Shown here: positions 1 through 8,293 of the stretch, piece by piece | Numbering within the stretch: the stretch's first letter is position 1 | Layout of the letters: each line of letters begins with the position of its first letter | Notes under the pieces: model-generated | What the model was told of the DNA's origin: nothing | Databases searched by the model: none | The model's input: the letters and a program-made list of their open reading frames with translations, nothing else | Origin: JACDAN01 sp963847235 | Lineage (GTDB): Bacteria > Actinomycetota > Thermoleophilia > Gaiellales > Gaiellaceae | Direction: 5' to 3' | Length of the DNA stretch: 64,000 bases | NCBI GenBank assembly: GCA_963847235.1 | Contig: CAWJYU010000011.1 | Span: 1 to 64,000 of the forward strand | Translations under genes and position numbers: made by a program

Positions 1-714
1 GAGGGAGACGTCGTCGTCACGATCGACGCAGACCTCCAGGACGACCCGGCCGAGATCCCGCGGCTGCTCGCGAAGCTCGACGAGGGCTTCGACCTCGTCT
101 CCGGGTGGAAGACGGAGCGTCGCGATCGATGGTCCCGGCGGCTGGTCTCGAAGGTCTTCAACGCCGTGGTCGGCCGGGCGTCCGGCCTGAAGCTCCACGA
201 CATGAACTGCGGGCTCAAGGCCTACCGGGCGGAGGTCGTTCGCTCCCTCCGGATCTACGGAGAGCTTCACCGCTTCCTGCCGGTCCTCGCGCACGACCGC
301 GGCTTCCGCGTCGCCGAGCTGCCCGTCAATCACCGGCCGCGCGAGCACGGACGGTCCCGCTACGGGGTCGAGCGCTACATGCGTGGCTTCCTGGACTTCC
401 TGACCGTCTCGTTCATGGGCCGGTACCGGCATCGGCCGCTCCACCTCTTCGGCGGGCTCGGGCTCGTGTTCGCCGTGATCGGCAGTGCCGTGCTCATCTA
501 CCTCACGATCATCAAGCTCACGGGCTCGGCGATCGGCCATCGGCCCTTGCTGACCCTCGGCGTGCTCCTCGTGGTCGTCGGCTTCCAGTTCTTCTCCCTC
601 GGGCTCCTCTCGGAGCTGATCACGAGCCATCACGAGGAGCGGACGGGCTCGGCAGACGCGCTTCACGTCGACGAGATCCTCGAGCCGGTGCGCCACGAGC
701 CTGTCGCGCGGTAG
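1..714 (+). CDS. Family 2 glycosyltransferase, 5' end cut by window edge
   Basis: The reading frame is open from base 1, so the N-terminus lies outside the window. The visible part starts just before an acceptor-site DADLQDDP motif, typical of GT2 enzymes of the polyprenyl-phosphate mannose/glucose synthase type that charge undecaprenyl phosphate with a sugar. Later motifs are MNCGLKAYR and the basic stretch HRPREHGRSRYG. Two hydrophobic segments at the C-terminus (about positions 440-620) would anchor it in the membrane, as in GtrB/ArnC-like proteins. The next gene, a family 4 glycosyltransferase, starts 6 bases after the stop, so the two are probably co-transcribed. The sugar cannot be read from sequence. 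Confidence 0.85.
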   Translation, partial: EGDVVVTIDADLQDDPAEIPRLLAKLDEGFDLVSGWKTERRDRWSRRLVSKVFNAVVGRASGLKLHDMNCGLKAYRAEVVRSLRIYGELHRFLPVLAHDRGFRVAELPVNHRPREHGRSRYGVERYMRGFLDFLTVSFMGRYRHRPLHLFGGLGLVFAVIGSAVLIYLTIIKLTGSAIGHRPLLTLGVLLVVVGFQFFSLGLLSELITSHHEERTGSADALHVDEILEPVRHEPVAR

Positions 715-720
715 CCCCGC

Positions 721-1785
721 GTGCGTGTCCTCTACTTCGGCACCTACGAGCGCCGCTACCCGCGCAACGCGCAGGTGATCTCAGCGCTTCGCGGCGCCGG
801 TGTGGAGGTAGTCGAGCGGCACGAGCCGGTCTGGGAGGGACGGGAGGAGAAGTGGTCGCTCGGTCCGGCGGCCGCCACGCGACTGGTGTTCGCCGAGCTT
901 CGGCTCCTGGCCCGCCGCGGACCGAAGGCCGACGTCGTCGTCGTCGGCTATCCCGGCCATCTGGATCTCCTCGCGGCGCGCCGGGCGGCCCGAGGGGCGC
1001 CCATCGTCTTCAACCCGCTCGTGTCCCTTGCGGACACGCTGGTGGAGGACCGGGGCCGGTTTCGGCGGGGGTCGCTCGCGGAGCGGGCGCTTCGCGCGAT
1101 CGACCGGCGCGCCCTTCGCAGCGCCGACCTCGTCGTCGCGGACACGGAGGCGCACGCCGGGTTCCTCGCCGGCATTGCCGGACTCCAGCTGGACCGATTC
1201 GCGGTCTGCTTCGTCGGCGCGGAGGAGCGGGTGTTCCGGCCGGGCTGGAGCCCCGAGGAGCCGTTCACAGCACTCTTCGTCGGCAAGCTGATCCCGCTGC
1301 ACGGCCTGGAGACGATCCTCGAGGCGGCGCGCCTCCTGCCGGAGCTGCGACTGCGAGTCGTCGGCAGCGGCCAGCTCGACGCGCTGCTCTCCGACCGGCC
1401 GGCGAATGTGGACTGGGAGCCCTGGGTCGAGTACGAGCGCCTGCCCGAGGAGCTCCACCGCGCCTCGTGCGCGCTCGGCATCTTCGGGACCTCCGGCAAA
1501 GCACAGCGTGTGATCCCCAACAAGGCGTTCCAGGCGCTCGCGTGCGGCACGCCGCTCGTCACGGCCGACACGCCCGCGGCACGCGAGCTGCTGAAGGACG
1601 GCGAGAGCGCGCTCCTCGTCCCGCCGGGAGATCCGGAGGCGCTGGCGAACGCGCTTCGGCGGCTCGCCGACGATCCGGAGCTCGGGCGGCGGCTCGGCGC
1701 CGGCGGCCACGCCGTCTACCGAGACCGCGCCAGCGAGGAGGTTCTGGGCCGCCGCTGGCGCGAGCTCCTGGAGCGCGTCGCGTGA
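721..1785 (+). CDS. Family 4 glycosyltransferase (GT-B fold)
   Basis: 354 residues from a GTG start. The N-terminal half begins VRVLYFGTYERRYPRN, a Rossmann-type opening. The C-terminal half has the GT4 nucleotide-sugar domain: FVGKLIPLHGLETILEAA, then VIPNKAFQALACGTPLVTADTPAARELL, which is the usual place for the E-x7-E donor-binding element, and a typical LVPPGDPEALANAL tail. The protein is predicted cytosolic or membrane-associated. The start follows the upstream glycosyltransferase stop closely, and the stop overlaps the next methyltransferase start (GTGA). Together with its neighbours it looks like a small glycolipid or cell-surface glycan operon. Donor and acceptor are unknown. Confidence 0.85.
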   Translation: MRVLYFGTYERRYPRNAQVISALRGAGVEVVERHEPVWEGREEKWSLGPAAATRLVFAELRLLARRGPKADVVVVGYPGHLDLLAARRAARGAPIVFNPLVSLADTLVEDRGRFRRGSLAERALRAIDRRALRSADLVVADTEAHAGFLAGIAGLQLDRFAVCFVGAEERVFRPGWSPEEPFTALFVGKLIPLHGLETILEAARLLPELRLRVVGSGQLDALLSDRPANVDWEPWVEYERLPEELHRASCALGIFGTSGKAQRVIPNKAFQALACGTPLVTADTPAARELLKDGESALLVPPGDPEALANALRRLADDPELGRRLGAGGHAVYRDRASEEVLGRRWRELLERVA

Positions 1786-2489
1786 ACGAGCACGAGTGGG
1801 GCACCGCACCTGAGTTCGTCGGCCCGAGACACGAGCTGCGCGAGCGCCTGCTCCTCGACCTGTTCCTCTCCGCCTCTCCGGGGCCGGAGATCCTCGACGC
1901 AGGGGCCGGACAGGGAACGATGTCGGCCCGGCTCGAGCGGCTCGGCTACGACGTCACGAGCACGGACATCTCCGAGTCGGCGGTCGAAGTCCTGCGCGGC
2001 CGGCTCGCGGGGCCGGTGGCGAAGGCAAGCGTCACGGACCTCCCGTTCGGCGACGAGAGCTTCGACGGAGTGGTGCTCGGCGAAGTGCTCGAGCACGTGG
2101 AGGACGATCGCGGCGCGCTGGCCGAAGTCGCGCGAGTCCTCCGTCGCGGCGGCGTCCTCGCGGCATCCGTTCCCGCGAACCCGGCGCTCCACGGGCCGAG
2201 CGACGAGTGGGCCGGCCACGTTCGCCGCTACACGCGTCCGGCGCTGATCGACGCCTGCACGAGCGCGGGCCTCACCGTCGACCAGTGCCTCGGATGGGGC
2301 TTCCCGTTCTCGCGCCTCTACCATCGGCACGTCTATGAGCGGTACCTCGACCGGCACGGGCCCGCCCCGCCCGGCGGCCGGCACCGGCCCCTCGTCGGCG
2401 TCGTCGGTGCCCTCCTCCAGGTCGACCGCCTCTTCGTCGGCGTCGAGCGGGGAGCGCTGGGCTACCTCCTTCTCGCGACGCGCGCGTAG
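1782..2489 (+). CDS. Class I SAM-dependent methyltransferase
   Basis: 235 residues. The start is the GTG at 1782, sharing bases with the upstream stop (GTGA). Motif I is ILDAGAGQGTMSARL (about residue 35), the acidic post-II residue is in VTSTDIS, and motif IV/post-IV is FDGVVLGEVLEHVED, followed by a conserved RVLRRGGVLAASVPANP. This is the Methyltransf_11 pattern of small-molecule or glycan methyltransferases. The HVRRYTRPALIDAC segment is often seen in methyltransferases beside glycosyltransferase operons. The substrate is probably a sugar or polyprenol-linked intermediate, inferred only from the neighbours. Confidence 0.82.
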   Translation: MNEHEWGTAPEFVGPRHELRERLLLDLFLSASPGPEILDAGAGQGTMSARLERLGYDVTSTDISESAVEVLRGRLAGPVAKASVTDLPFGDESFDGVVLGEVLEHVEDDRGALAEVARVLRRGGVLAASVPANPALHGPSDEWAGHVRRYTRPALIDACTSAGLTVDQCLGWGFPFSRLYHRHVYERYLDRHGPAPPGGRHRPLVGVVGALLQVDRLFVGVERGALGYLLLATRA

Positions 2490-3864
2490 CCCGAAGGCGG
2501 TCCTCTGGGCCGCGATGGCCGTCTACGCAGCCGGCTTCAGTGCGCTCGCGGCACTCGAGCACCGTGCGTTCGAGACGGGGCGGTTCGACCTCGGCAACAT
2601 GACCCAGGCGGTCTGGTCGACCGTGGAAGGACGGCCGCTGGACGTGACGGAACTGGGCGGCGACCAGATCTCCCGGCTCGGAGCTCACGTCGATCCCGCT
2701 CTCGCGTTGTTCGCGCCGCTCTGGCTCGTCTGGCCGAGCCCGACCATGCTCCTCGTCGTCCAGGCAGCTGCGATCGCGCTGGGGGCGCTGCCGATCTTCT
2801 GGCTCGGACGCAAGCATCTGGGGTCGGAGTGGGCGGGCGTCCTCTGCGGGCTCGCGTACCTGGTGTACCCGGCCGTGCAGTGGCTCGCGTTGGACGAGTT
2901 CCACCCCGTCGCCCTCGCCTGCCCGTTGCTGGCGTACGCCTTCTGGTACCTGGACGAGGATCGCCTCTGGGCCTTCGTGCCCTTCGGGCTCCTGGCCGCG
3001 CTGACGAAGGAGGAGGTTCCGCTGATCGTCGGCGCGCTCGGCGTCTGGTACGCGATCGCCAGAGGGCGTCGTCTCGCCGGGACGGTGATCGCGGTCGCCG
3101 GCGTCGCTACGACCGCACTCTGGCTCGGGGTGGCGATGCCGCACTTCCGCGAGGGGGCGGAGCCCGCGTTCTACGGCCGCTACGACGCTGTCGGCGGTTC
3201 GCCGGCGGGGATCGTGAAGACAGCGGTGACCGATCCGCTCGCGATCGCCGAGGCGGTGACGGAAGGGCGCGACCTGCTCTACCTGGTCGAGCTCGGGCTG
3301 CCCCTCGCCGTGCTGTTCCTCCTCGCGCCGCTCGCGCTCATCGCGGCGTTGCCCGAGCTCATCGCCAACCTGCTCTCGTCGGTCGGGAATCAGACGTCGA
3401 TCCGCTTCCACTACACGGCGCCGATCACGCCGTTCCTGTTCGCGGCCGCGATCCTCGGCGCCTCACAGTTCGTGCGGCGACGGGAGGCAGCGGCAGCGAT
3501 CCTGGTCTGCTCCCTCGTGGCCGGGATCGTGATCGGGCCGCTGCGCGCGGGCGAGCTCGTGCCGGAGCCGCGGTCGGATCACGACCGGGTCGCGGAGCGG
3601 GCGGTCGGCCTGATCCCGGCGGATGCGGCCGTGTCGAGCACCAACGGCCTCGGCGGCCACCTCTCGGAACGCCGGCGCATCCACAGCTTCCCCGTCGTCG
3701 CCGACTCGCAGTGGGTCGCGGTCGATCTCCAGCGCGCGTCCTACCTCGACAGGCGCTCGGATCCCTCCACGACCGCGGTGCCCCTCGCGGAGCTGCTTCG
3801 CTCCGGCTCGTGGTCGAAGGTCTTCGACGAGGACGGGATCATCGTCCTCAGGAGAACGCCGTAG
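2407..3864 (+). CDS. DUF2079 multi-pass membrane protein
   Basis: About 485 residues with many hydrophobic helices. The N-terminal block, HRAFETGRFDLGNMTQAVW, and later LLSSVGNQTSIRFHYTAPITPFLF are hallmarks of DUF2079, a polytopic family that resembles GT-C glycosyltransferases. The C-terminus FDEDGIIVLRRTP is also typical. The start is uncertain. GTG at 2407 overlaps the methyltransferase gene and keeps a full first helix; ATG at 2515 would cut into that helix. The 3' end overlaps the convergent GT87-like gene by 124 bases. Function in the family is unproven; a membrane glycosyl-transfer role is plausible. Confidence 0.75.
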   Translation: MPSSRSTASSSASSGERWATSFSRRARSPKAVLWAAMAVYAAGFSALAALEHRAFETGRFDLGNMTQAVWSTVEGRPLDVTELGGDQISRLGAHVDPALALFAPLWLVWPSPTMLLVVQAAAIALGALPIFWLGRKHLGSEWAGVLCGLAYLVYPAVQWLALDEFHPVALACPLLAYAFWYLDEDRLWAFVPFGLLAALTKEEVPLIVGALGVWYAIARGRRLAGTVIAVAGVATTALWLGVAMPHFREGAEPAFYGRYDAVGGSPAGIVKTAVTDPLAIAEAVTEGRDLLYLVELGLPLAVLFLLAPLALIAALPELIANLLSSVGNQTSIRFHYTAPITPFLFAAAILGASQFVRRREAAAAILVCSLVAGIVIGPLRAGELVPEPRSDHDRVAERAVGLIPADAAVSSTNGLGGHLSERRRIHSFPVVADSQWVAVDLQRASYLDRRSDPSTTAVPLAELLRSGSWSKVFDEDGIIVLRRTP

Positions 3865-4991
3865 AGCGCCACGAGCAGCAGGTCTCGGAGGACGACGAGC
3901 CACACGATTCCCTCCAGCGCGAACACCTCGCGGTAGTCGAAGAACCAGAGCCGGCCGAGCAACAGGGCGGCTCCGAGTAGTGCAGTGGCTACCACTCCGG
4001 CCGCGCCCCCGACGAGCGGCACGATCGGAACGAGCCATACGAGGTACTGCGGTGAGACGAACCGGGCGAAGGCGAGAAAGCCCGCCAGCGTCGCCGCCGT
4101 CGCCACCGTGAGCCGCTCGCCGCTCGAGCGGCCACGAAGGAAGAGCAGCACGACGGCGGCGACCGCGGCCAGCTGGAACAGCGACGTCGCCACGGCGAGC
4201 GTGTCCGGCAAGCCGCCCTCGAGGTCGCGGGTGAGCGCGGCGGTCGAGCCGCGACCGACTTCCGCCGCATAGACGCCCAGCTGGTCGGCGGCGAGCAGGA
4301 CCGCGGCGCCGAAGCTCTCGATCTGCAGCCCGCGCCCGGCCTGTGCGCGCACGCTCTCCACGAGGCCGTCCCAGCCGAGGAGCGCGAACGGGCCGACCAG
4401 CACCAGGGCCGTGACGGCGAACGCCGCGAGCGGACGCACGACGTCGCGCCCGGACCGCCAGAGCCAGACCGCGACGAGCGGCACGAGCGCCGCCGCGTAC
4501 AGCTTGGCCGCGAACGCCACCCCGAGCAGGACGAGCGCCAGAGAGTCCCGGCGCCACAGCAGCGCCGCCAGCGCGCAGGCGACGAGCAGCGCGGGGAAGG
4601 CGTCGTAGGTGTTCAGCGAGACGGGCCCGATCACGAGCGGCGACAGGGCGACCGCGAACACGCCGGCGTAGAGACGCCGCGGGCTCGCTCCGAGGCGGGC
4701 CAGGATCAGCCCGACGACGACCAGCGTCGCCAGGCCGACGAGCGCCATGAAGCTCTTGAAGGCGTGGAGGTACCAGCCGTCGGGCAGCAGCGCGGGCGGC
4801 GTGAAGACGAGGAAGCCGCCCGGCGGGTACTCGACGAAGAAATCCCGGTACGGGACGTCCCCGTCGAGCAGCGCCTGCGCGTAGTCGCCGTAGAGCCCCA
4901 CGTCGCGGAACCGGCGCTCGCGGAAGAGCCCGCCCGGGGGGATCGCCGCCGCAAGGAGGTAGACCGGCGCGGCGAGCGCGGCCGCCCGCAC
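3741..4991 (-). CDS. GT87/DUF2029-like membrane glycosyltransferase
   Basis: About 416 residues, polytopic. The N-terminal loop DYAQALLDGDVPYRDFFVEYPPGG has the acidic and YPPG residues of polyprenol-phosphate-mannose-dependent alpha-mannosyltransferases (GT87) and related GT-C enzymes. Later helices include LAFARFVSPQYLVWLVPIVPL, another family marker. I place the start at GTG 4991, just after the upstream penicillin-binding protein stop. The same frame continues upstream only as a low-complexity shadow of that gene's D/E/P-rich tail. The last about 40 residues (hydrophilic) lie antisense to the DUF2079 coding end and are probably dispensable. A role in cell-envelope mannan or lipoglycan synthesis is inferred. 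Confidence 0.72.
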   Translation of the reverse strand: MRAAALAAPVYLLAAAIPPGGLFRERRFRDVGLYGDYAQALLDGDVPYRDFFVEYPPGGFLVFTPPALLPDGWYLHAFKSFMALVGLATLVVVGLILARLGASPRRLYAGVFAVALSPLVIGPVSLNTYDAFPALLVACALAALLWRRDSLALVLLGVAFAAKLYAAALVPLVAVWLWRSGRDVVRPLAAFAVTALVLVGPFALLGWDGLVESVRAQAGRGLQIESFGAAVLLAADQLGVYAAEVGRGSTAALTRDLEGGLPDTLAVATSLFQLAAVAAVVLLFLRGRSSGERLTVATAATLAGFLAFARFVSPQYLVWLVPIVPLVGGAAGVVATALLGAALLLGRLWFFDYREVFALEGIVWLVVLRDLLLVALYGVLLRTMIPSSSKTFDHEPERSSSARGTAVVEGSERLSR

Positions 4992-5016
4992 CGCCCTGCT
5001 CAGCTCGGAAGGCGCT

Positions 5017-7143
5017 CTAGTCGTCGCCGTCTTCGTCGGGCGGTGGAGGCGGAGGCGGAGGCTCCGGCTCTTCCTCTTCCTCGGGCGGCGGCGCGTAGTA
5101 GTAATCGTCGTCGTCATCGTCGTCGTACGAGTCGTTCGCGTACTGACCTCGCTCGAACGGCACCCAGATCGGCTCGGACGAGGGCTCCGGGAACTCCGCT
5201 TCGGGCGTGTTCCCGATCGCCGACCGCATGAAGAGGTTCCAGATGATCGTCGGGAAGGTGCCGCCCGCGACCTGGATCCCGTGGACGTTCTCCATCGGCA
5301 CCTGGCCCTGCGGATAGCCCATCCAGACCGTCGTGCTCAGGTTCGGCGTGTAGCCGCAGAACCACGCGTCAGTGTGCTCGTCTGTCGTTCCTGTCTTGCC
5401 GGCGGCGGGTCGGCTGAAGAAGACCCCGGCGTTCGTCCCGGTGCCGCTGTCGATGTTCTCCTCGAGGATCTGGGTGACCTCGTCGGCCACCCAGTCGGCG
5501 ACCACGCGCTTCTGCTGCGGCCTGCCCCAACCCGCGTCCTTGTCCTCGGTTCCGTCGGGGAGAACGACCTTGCGGATCGCCATCGGCTCGGAGTAGATCC
5601 CGCCCGCGGCAAGCGTCGCGTACGCGGAGGCCATGTCCAGCGGCGAGATCGCCGCGGAGCCGAGCCCGAGCGACGGGACGTGGACGCCCTCCTTCGTCTT
5701 CAGGCTCGAACGGACGCCGAGGCGGTGCGCCATCGCCGCGACCTTCTCGGGCCCGAGATCCAGGGTGAGCTGCGCAAAGACGGTGTTGTCGGAGGACAGC
5801 GTCGCCGTCGAGATCGGCACGGAGCCGAGGTAGTCGTGGCTGTACGTGGAGACCTCCCACGGCTCCCTCAGCGGATCGGGCTGGTAGGTGAAGGGGCGCG
5901 AGGTGTAGGTCGTCGAGTCGGGATCCACGCCCTCTGCGATCGCCGCCGCCAGCACGAACGTCTTGAAGGTCGAGCCCGCCTGGCGACGACCCTGCGAGGC
6001 GAGGTTGAACTGATTGCCGCGCTTCCCCGGCGTCACCGCCGTCATCGCGCGGATCGCGCCGTTCGCCGGGTTGATGGCGACGATTGCCGCCGCGGGGTCG
6101 TCGGGGTACGGCAGCGTCCGGAGGATCGCGTTCCGCGCCTGCTGCTGGAAGCGCCGGTCGACCGTCGTATAGACGCGCAGGCCACCGGAGCGAACGGTGT
6201 TGGCGCCGTACTGGGCGACCAGGAGCGGCCTGACGTAGCTGAAGAAGTACGGCTCCCGGATCCTCGAGTAGAGCTTGCCCGGGCGAAGCCGGATCTCGCG
6301 CTCGGAGACGGCCTGCTGGTACTGCCGCTGCGTGATCTTCCCCTGGTCCAGCATGGCCCTGAGCACCTGGTCGCGCCGGGCCAGCGCCGTCCGCGGGTTG
6401 TTGAACGGGTCGTACACCGACGGCGCCTGCGTGAGCCCTGCGAGCAGCGCTGCCTCGCCGAGCCCGAGCTTCCACGCAGCCCTCGAGAAGTACGTCTGCG
6501 CCGCGGCGTGAACGCCGTACGCCCGGCTGCCGTAGAAGACCGTGTTGAGGTAGTTCTCGAGAATCCAGTCCTTCGACTGCCGGCGGTTGAGCCGGACGGC
6601 GAGACAGGCCTCGATCGCCTTCCGCTCGAAGGTGACCTCGTTGCCGACGTACAGGTTGCGGACGAGCTGCTGGGTGAGCGTCGAGCCGCCCTCGACGACC
6701 TTGCCTGCACGGATGTCCTTCGAGAGTGCGCGCGCGATGCCCTCGAGGTCGATCCCGCTGTGCTCGTAGAAGCGGCGGTCCTCGATCGCGATCGTCGCGA
6801 GCCGCATCCACTTGCTGATGCGATTCAGCTTCACCGGCTGACGGTTCTTCTCGGCGGGAATCGAGCCGAGCAGCGAGCCGTCCGCGGCGTAGACGAACGA
6901 GTTCTGGCCGATCTCCACCGGTCGGAGCCGGTCGAGGTCGCAGCGAGGAGCGATCGCCGCGGCGCCGGTGATGCCGGCCGCCCCGATCGCGGCGACGACC
7001 AGCACGAGGGCAGCGATGAGCAGCGCAAGCTTGCGGCGGTGGCGCTTCCTCGAACGGCGGCGCTGGCGCCTCGTGCGGCGCCGGTAGGTCTCGTCCTCGA
7101 ACTGGCGCCCGCTGCGCGCCCGGCTCCGGCGGTACGGGCTCAC
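5017..7143 (-). CDS. Class A penicillin-binding protein (PBP1A type)
   Basis: 708 residues with a basic cytosolic N-terminus, one membrane anchor (about residues 39-62), a GT51 transglycosylase and a transpeptidase domain. GT51 motifs are EDRRFYEHSGID, GGSTLTQQLVRN and the block ending ENYLNTVFYG. Transpeptidase motifs are STFK (active-site Ser), SDN and KTGTTDEHTDAWFCGYTP. The enzyme polymerises and cross-links peptidoglycan outside the membrane. The tail is unusual: a run of Asp, then Tyr, then Glu and Pro repeats ending DEDGDD. The GTG start overlaps the MscS stop (GTGA), so the two genes are coupled. Confidence 0.95.
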   Translation of the reverse strand: MSPYRRSRARSGRQFEDETYRRRTRRQRRRSRKRHRRKLALLIAALVLVVAAIGAAGITGAAAIAPRCDLDRLRPVEIGQNSFVYAADGSLLGSIPAEKNRQPVKLNRISKWMRLATIAIEDRRFYEHSGIDLEGIARALSKDIRAGKVVEGGSTLTQQLVRNLYVGNEVTFERKAIEACLAVRLNRRQSKDWILENYLNTVFYGSRAYGVHAAAQTYFSRAAWKLGLGEAALLAGLTQAPSVYDPFNNPRTALARRDQVLRAMLDQGKITQRQYQQAVSEREIRLRPGKLYSRIREPYFFSYVRPLLVAQYGANTVRSGGLRVYTTVDRRFQQQARNAILRTLPYPDDPAAAIVAINPANGAIRAMTAVTPGKRGNQFNLASQGRRQAGSTFKTFVLAAAIAEGVDPDSTTYTSRPFTYQPDPLREPWEVSTYSHDYLGSVPISTATLSSDNTVFAQLTLDLGPEKVAAMAHRLGVRSSLKTKEGVHVPSLGLGSAAISPLDMASAYATLAAGGIYSEPMAIRKVVLPDGTEDKDAGWGRPQQKRVVADWVADEVTQILEENIDSGTGTNAGVFFSRPAAGKTGTTDEHTDAWFCGYTPNLSTTVWMGYPQGQVPMENVHGIQVAGGTFPTIIWNLFMRSAIGNTPEAEFPEPSSEPIWVPFERGQYANDSYDDDDDDDYYYAPPPEEEEEPEPPPPPPPPDEDGDD

Positions 7144-7853
7144 GCGTAGATGCCGGCTTCGAGCAGCCGGGCGTGCGCGCGAAGGCGCAGATCGCTCTCG
7201 AGCCGGCGGGCCGCCGACTCGTCGTCTGCCCAGACCCGGAGGGTGACGATGCCTTCGTCGTCGAGAGCTGTGACGAGAAGGTCAGTCGGAGTCGTTGCTT
7301 CGCGAAGGAGGTCGATCACTACCCGGAGATCCTTGTCTCGCGGCACGGGAACGGTGACCTCGGCCAGCGTTTCCCGGCTCGCGATGGTGGAGTTCCTGAT
7401 GGTATCGGCAGCCAAGAGGTCATTCGGGATGACGAGCCGGGTCCGGTCATCCATGCGAATGCTGGTGTAGACGAGCCCGATCTCCTCGACGATCCCCTCA
7501 CCGTCGGCCACCGCGACCCGGTCGCCCAGGCGAATCGGCTGCGCGAGCCCGATCATCACGCCGGCGACGAAGTTCGAGAGTGTTCGCTGGGCGGCGAGGC
7601 CGATCACGATGCCGAGAATCGCGGTGGAGGCGAGCAGCCCGCCTGCAACGGCGCGCACCTGCGGGATCAGGAGCAGCGCCGTCAGGACGCCGACGAAGAT
7701 GATCACGCCCATGATGCTGCGGCGGAGGACGCGGTATCGGGTCACCGCGCCCGGCGCAAGCTCGCGCTTCGCCATGCGCATGTCCACGAGCTTCGCGACG
7801 ACGACCGCGGCCGTGATCACGGCGATGACGACGATCAGGCGCCCCCAGTCCAC
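7140..7853 (-). CDS. MscS-family mechanosensitive channel
   Basis: 237 residues from GTG. There are two to three transmembrane helices, then the pore-lining Gly/Ala-rich helix (LLASTAILGIVIGLAAQRTLSNFVAGVMIGLAQP) and the beta domain start GDRVAVADGEGIVEEIGLVYTSIRMDDRTRLVIPN, which is the classic MscS core. The C-terminal alpha/beta domain is short. It would open under membrane tension to release solutes on hypo-osmotic shock. It is co-transcribed with the downstream penicillin-binding protein, both acting at the envelope. It is shorter than E. coli MscS (286 aa), as is common. Confidence 0.92.
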   Translation of the reverse strand: MDWGRLIVVIAVITAAVVVAKLVDMRMAKRELAPGAVTRYRVLRRSIMGVIIFVGVLTALLLIPQVRAVAGGLLASTAILGIVIGLAAQRTLSNFVAGVMIGLAQPIRLGDRVAVADGEGIVEEIGLVYTSIRMDDRTRLVIPNDLLAADTIRNSTIASRETLAEVTVPVPRDKDLRVVIDLLREATTPTDLLVTALDDEGIVTLRVWADDESAARRLESDLRLRAHARLLEAGIYA

Positions 7854-7871
7854 GAGCGCTAGTTCGACACG

Positions 7872-8271
7872 CTAGAGCGCTTTCCGGCCTGCAAAGCCCT
7901 CGTCGGGGCCGTGCCAGAAGCCGATCTCGTCCTCGCCGAGGCGCCAGCAGAGGAGGATCTCCTCGCCCTCTCGTACGGCGGGGAAGTCGAGCAGCCCTTC
8001 GTCGAGGTCCTTCACCTGCGCGCCGGCCGACTGGATCCGCTCGATGCAGACCGCGAGCGCGCTCGCCTCGTCCTCGAGCTCCTGCTCCACCTCGGCGAAG
8101 TCCCCGGGCGTCAGGTCGCCGCCGTTCGAGCCGGCCTGCACCGGTGAGCACGCCGCGCCGCTCCTGGGCCTCGCGGAAGCGCCGACGGTGCTCGACCAGC
8201 TGCTCCACGACCGGGCGAAGCTCGGCGACCGCACGGTTCGCTTCCTCGAGGGTGAAGTAGCGTGGCGGCAT
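7872..8271 (-). pseudogene. DUF2203 family protein, disrupted by a +1 frameshift
   Basis: The ATG at 8271 begins MPPRYFTLEEANRAVAELRPVVEQL, the normal DUF2203 opening. The C-terminal half, in another frame, reads GGDLTPGDFAEVEQEL, then DLDEGLLDFPAVREGEEILLCWRLGEDEIGFWHGPDEGFAGRKAL, also textbook DUF2203. The two frames meet near 8133: removing one C from the coding-strand GGCC there gives VLTGAGGSNGGDL and restores the whole family. Total length is 3n+1, as expected for one extra base. Family function is unknown. This could be a sequencing or assembly indel rather than a dead gene. Confidence 0.75.
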
Positions 8272-8293
8272 CGGCCGTATTCTCGACGTCTTC

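Noticed and set aside
105..1781. Upstream extension of the methyltransferase frame (794 residues in total)
   Set aside because: The extension is Arg/Ala/Pro-rich shadow sequence over two clear glycosyltransferase genes. The methyltransferase starts at GTG 1782.
4992..5117. N-terminal extension MTTTITTTRRR... of the GT87-like protein
   Set aside because: It is the complement frame of the D/E/P-rich codons ending the penicillin-binding protein gene. The first helix begins after GTG 4991.
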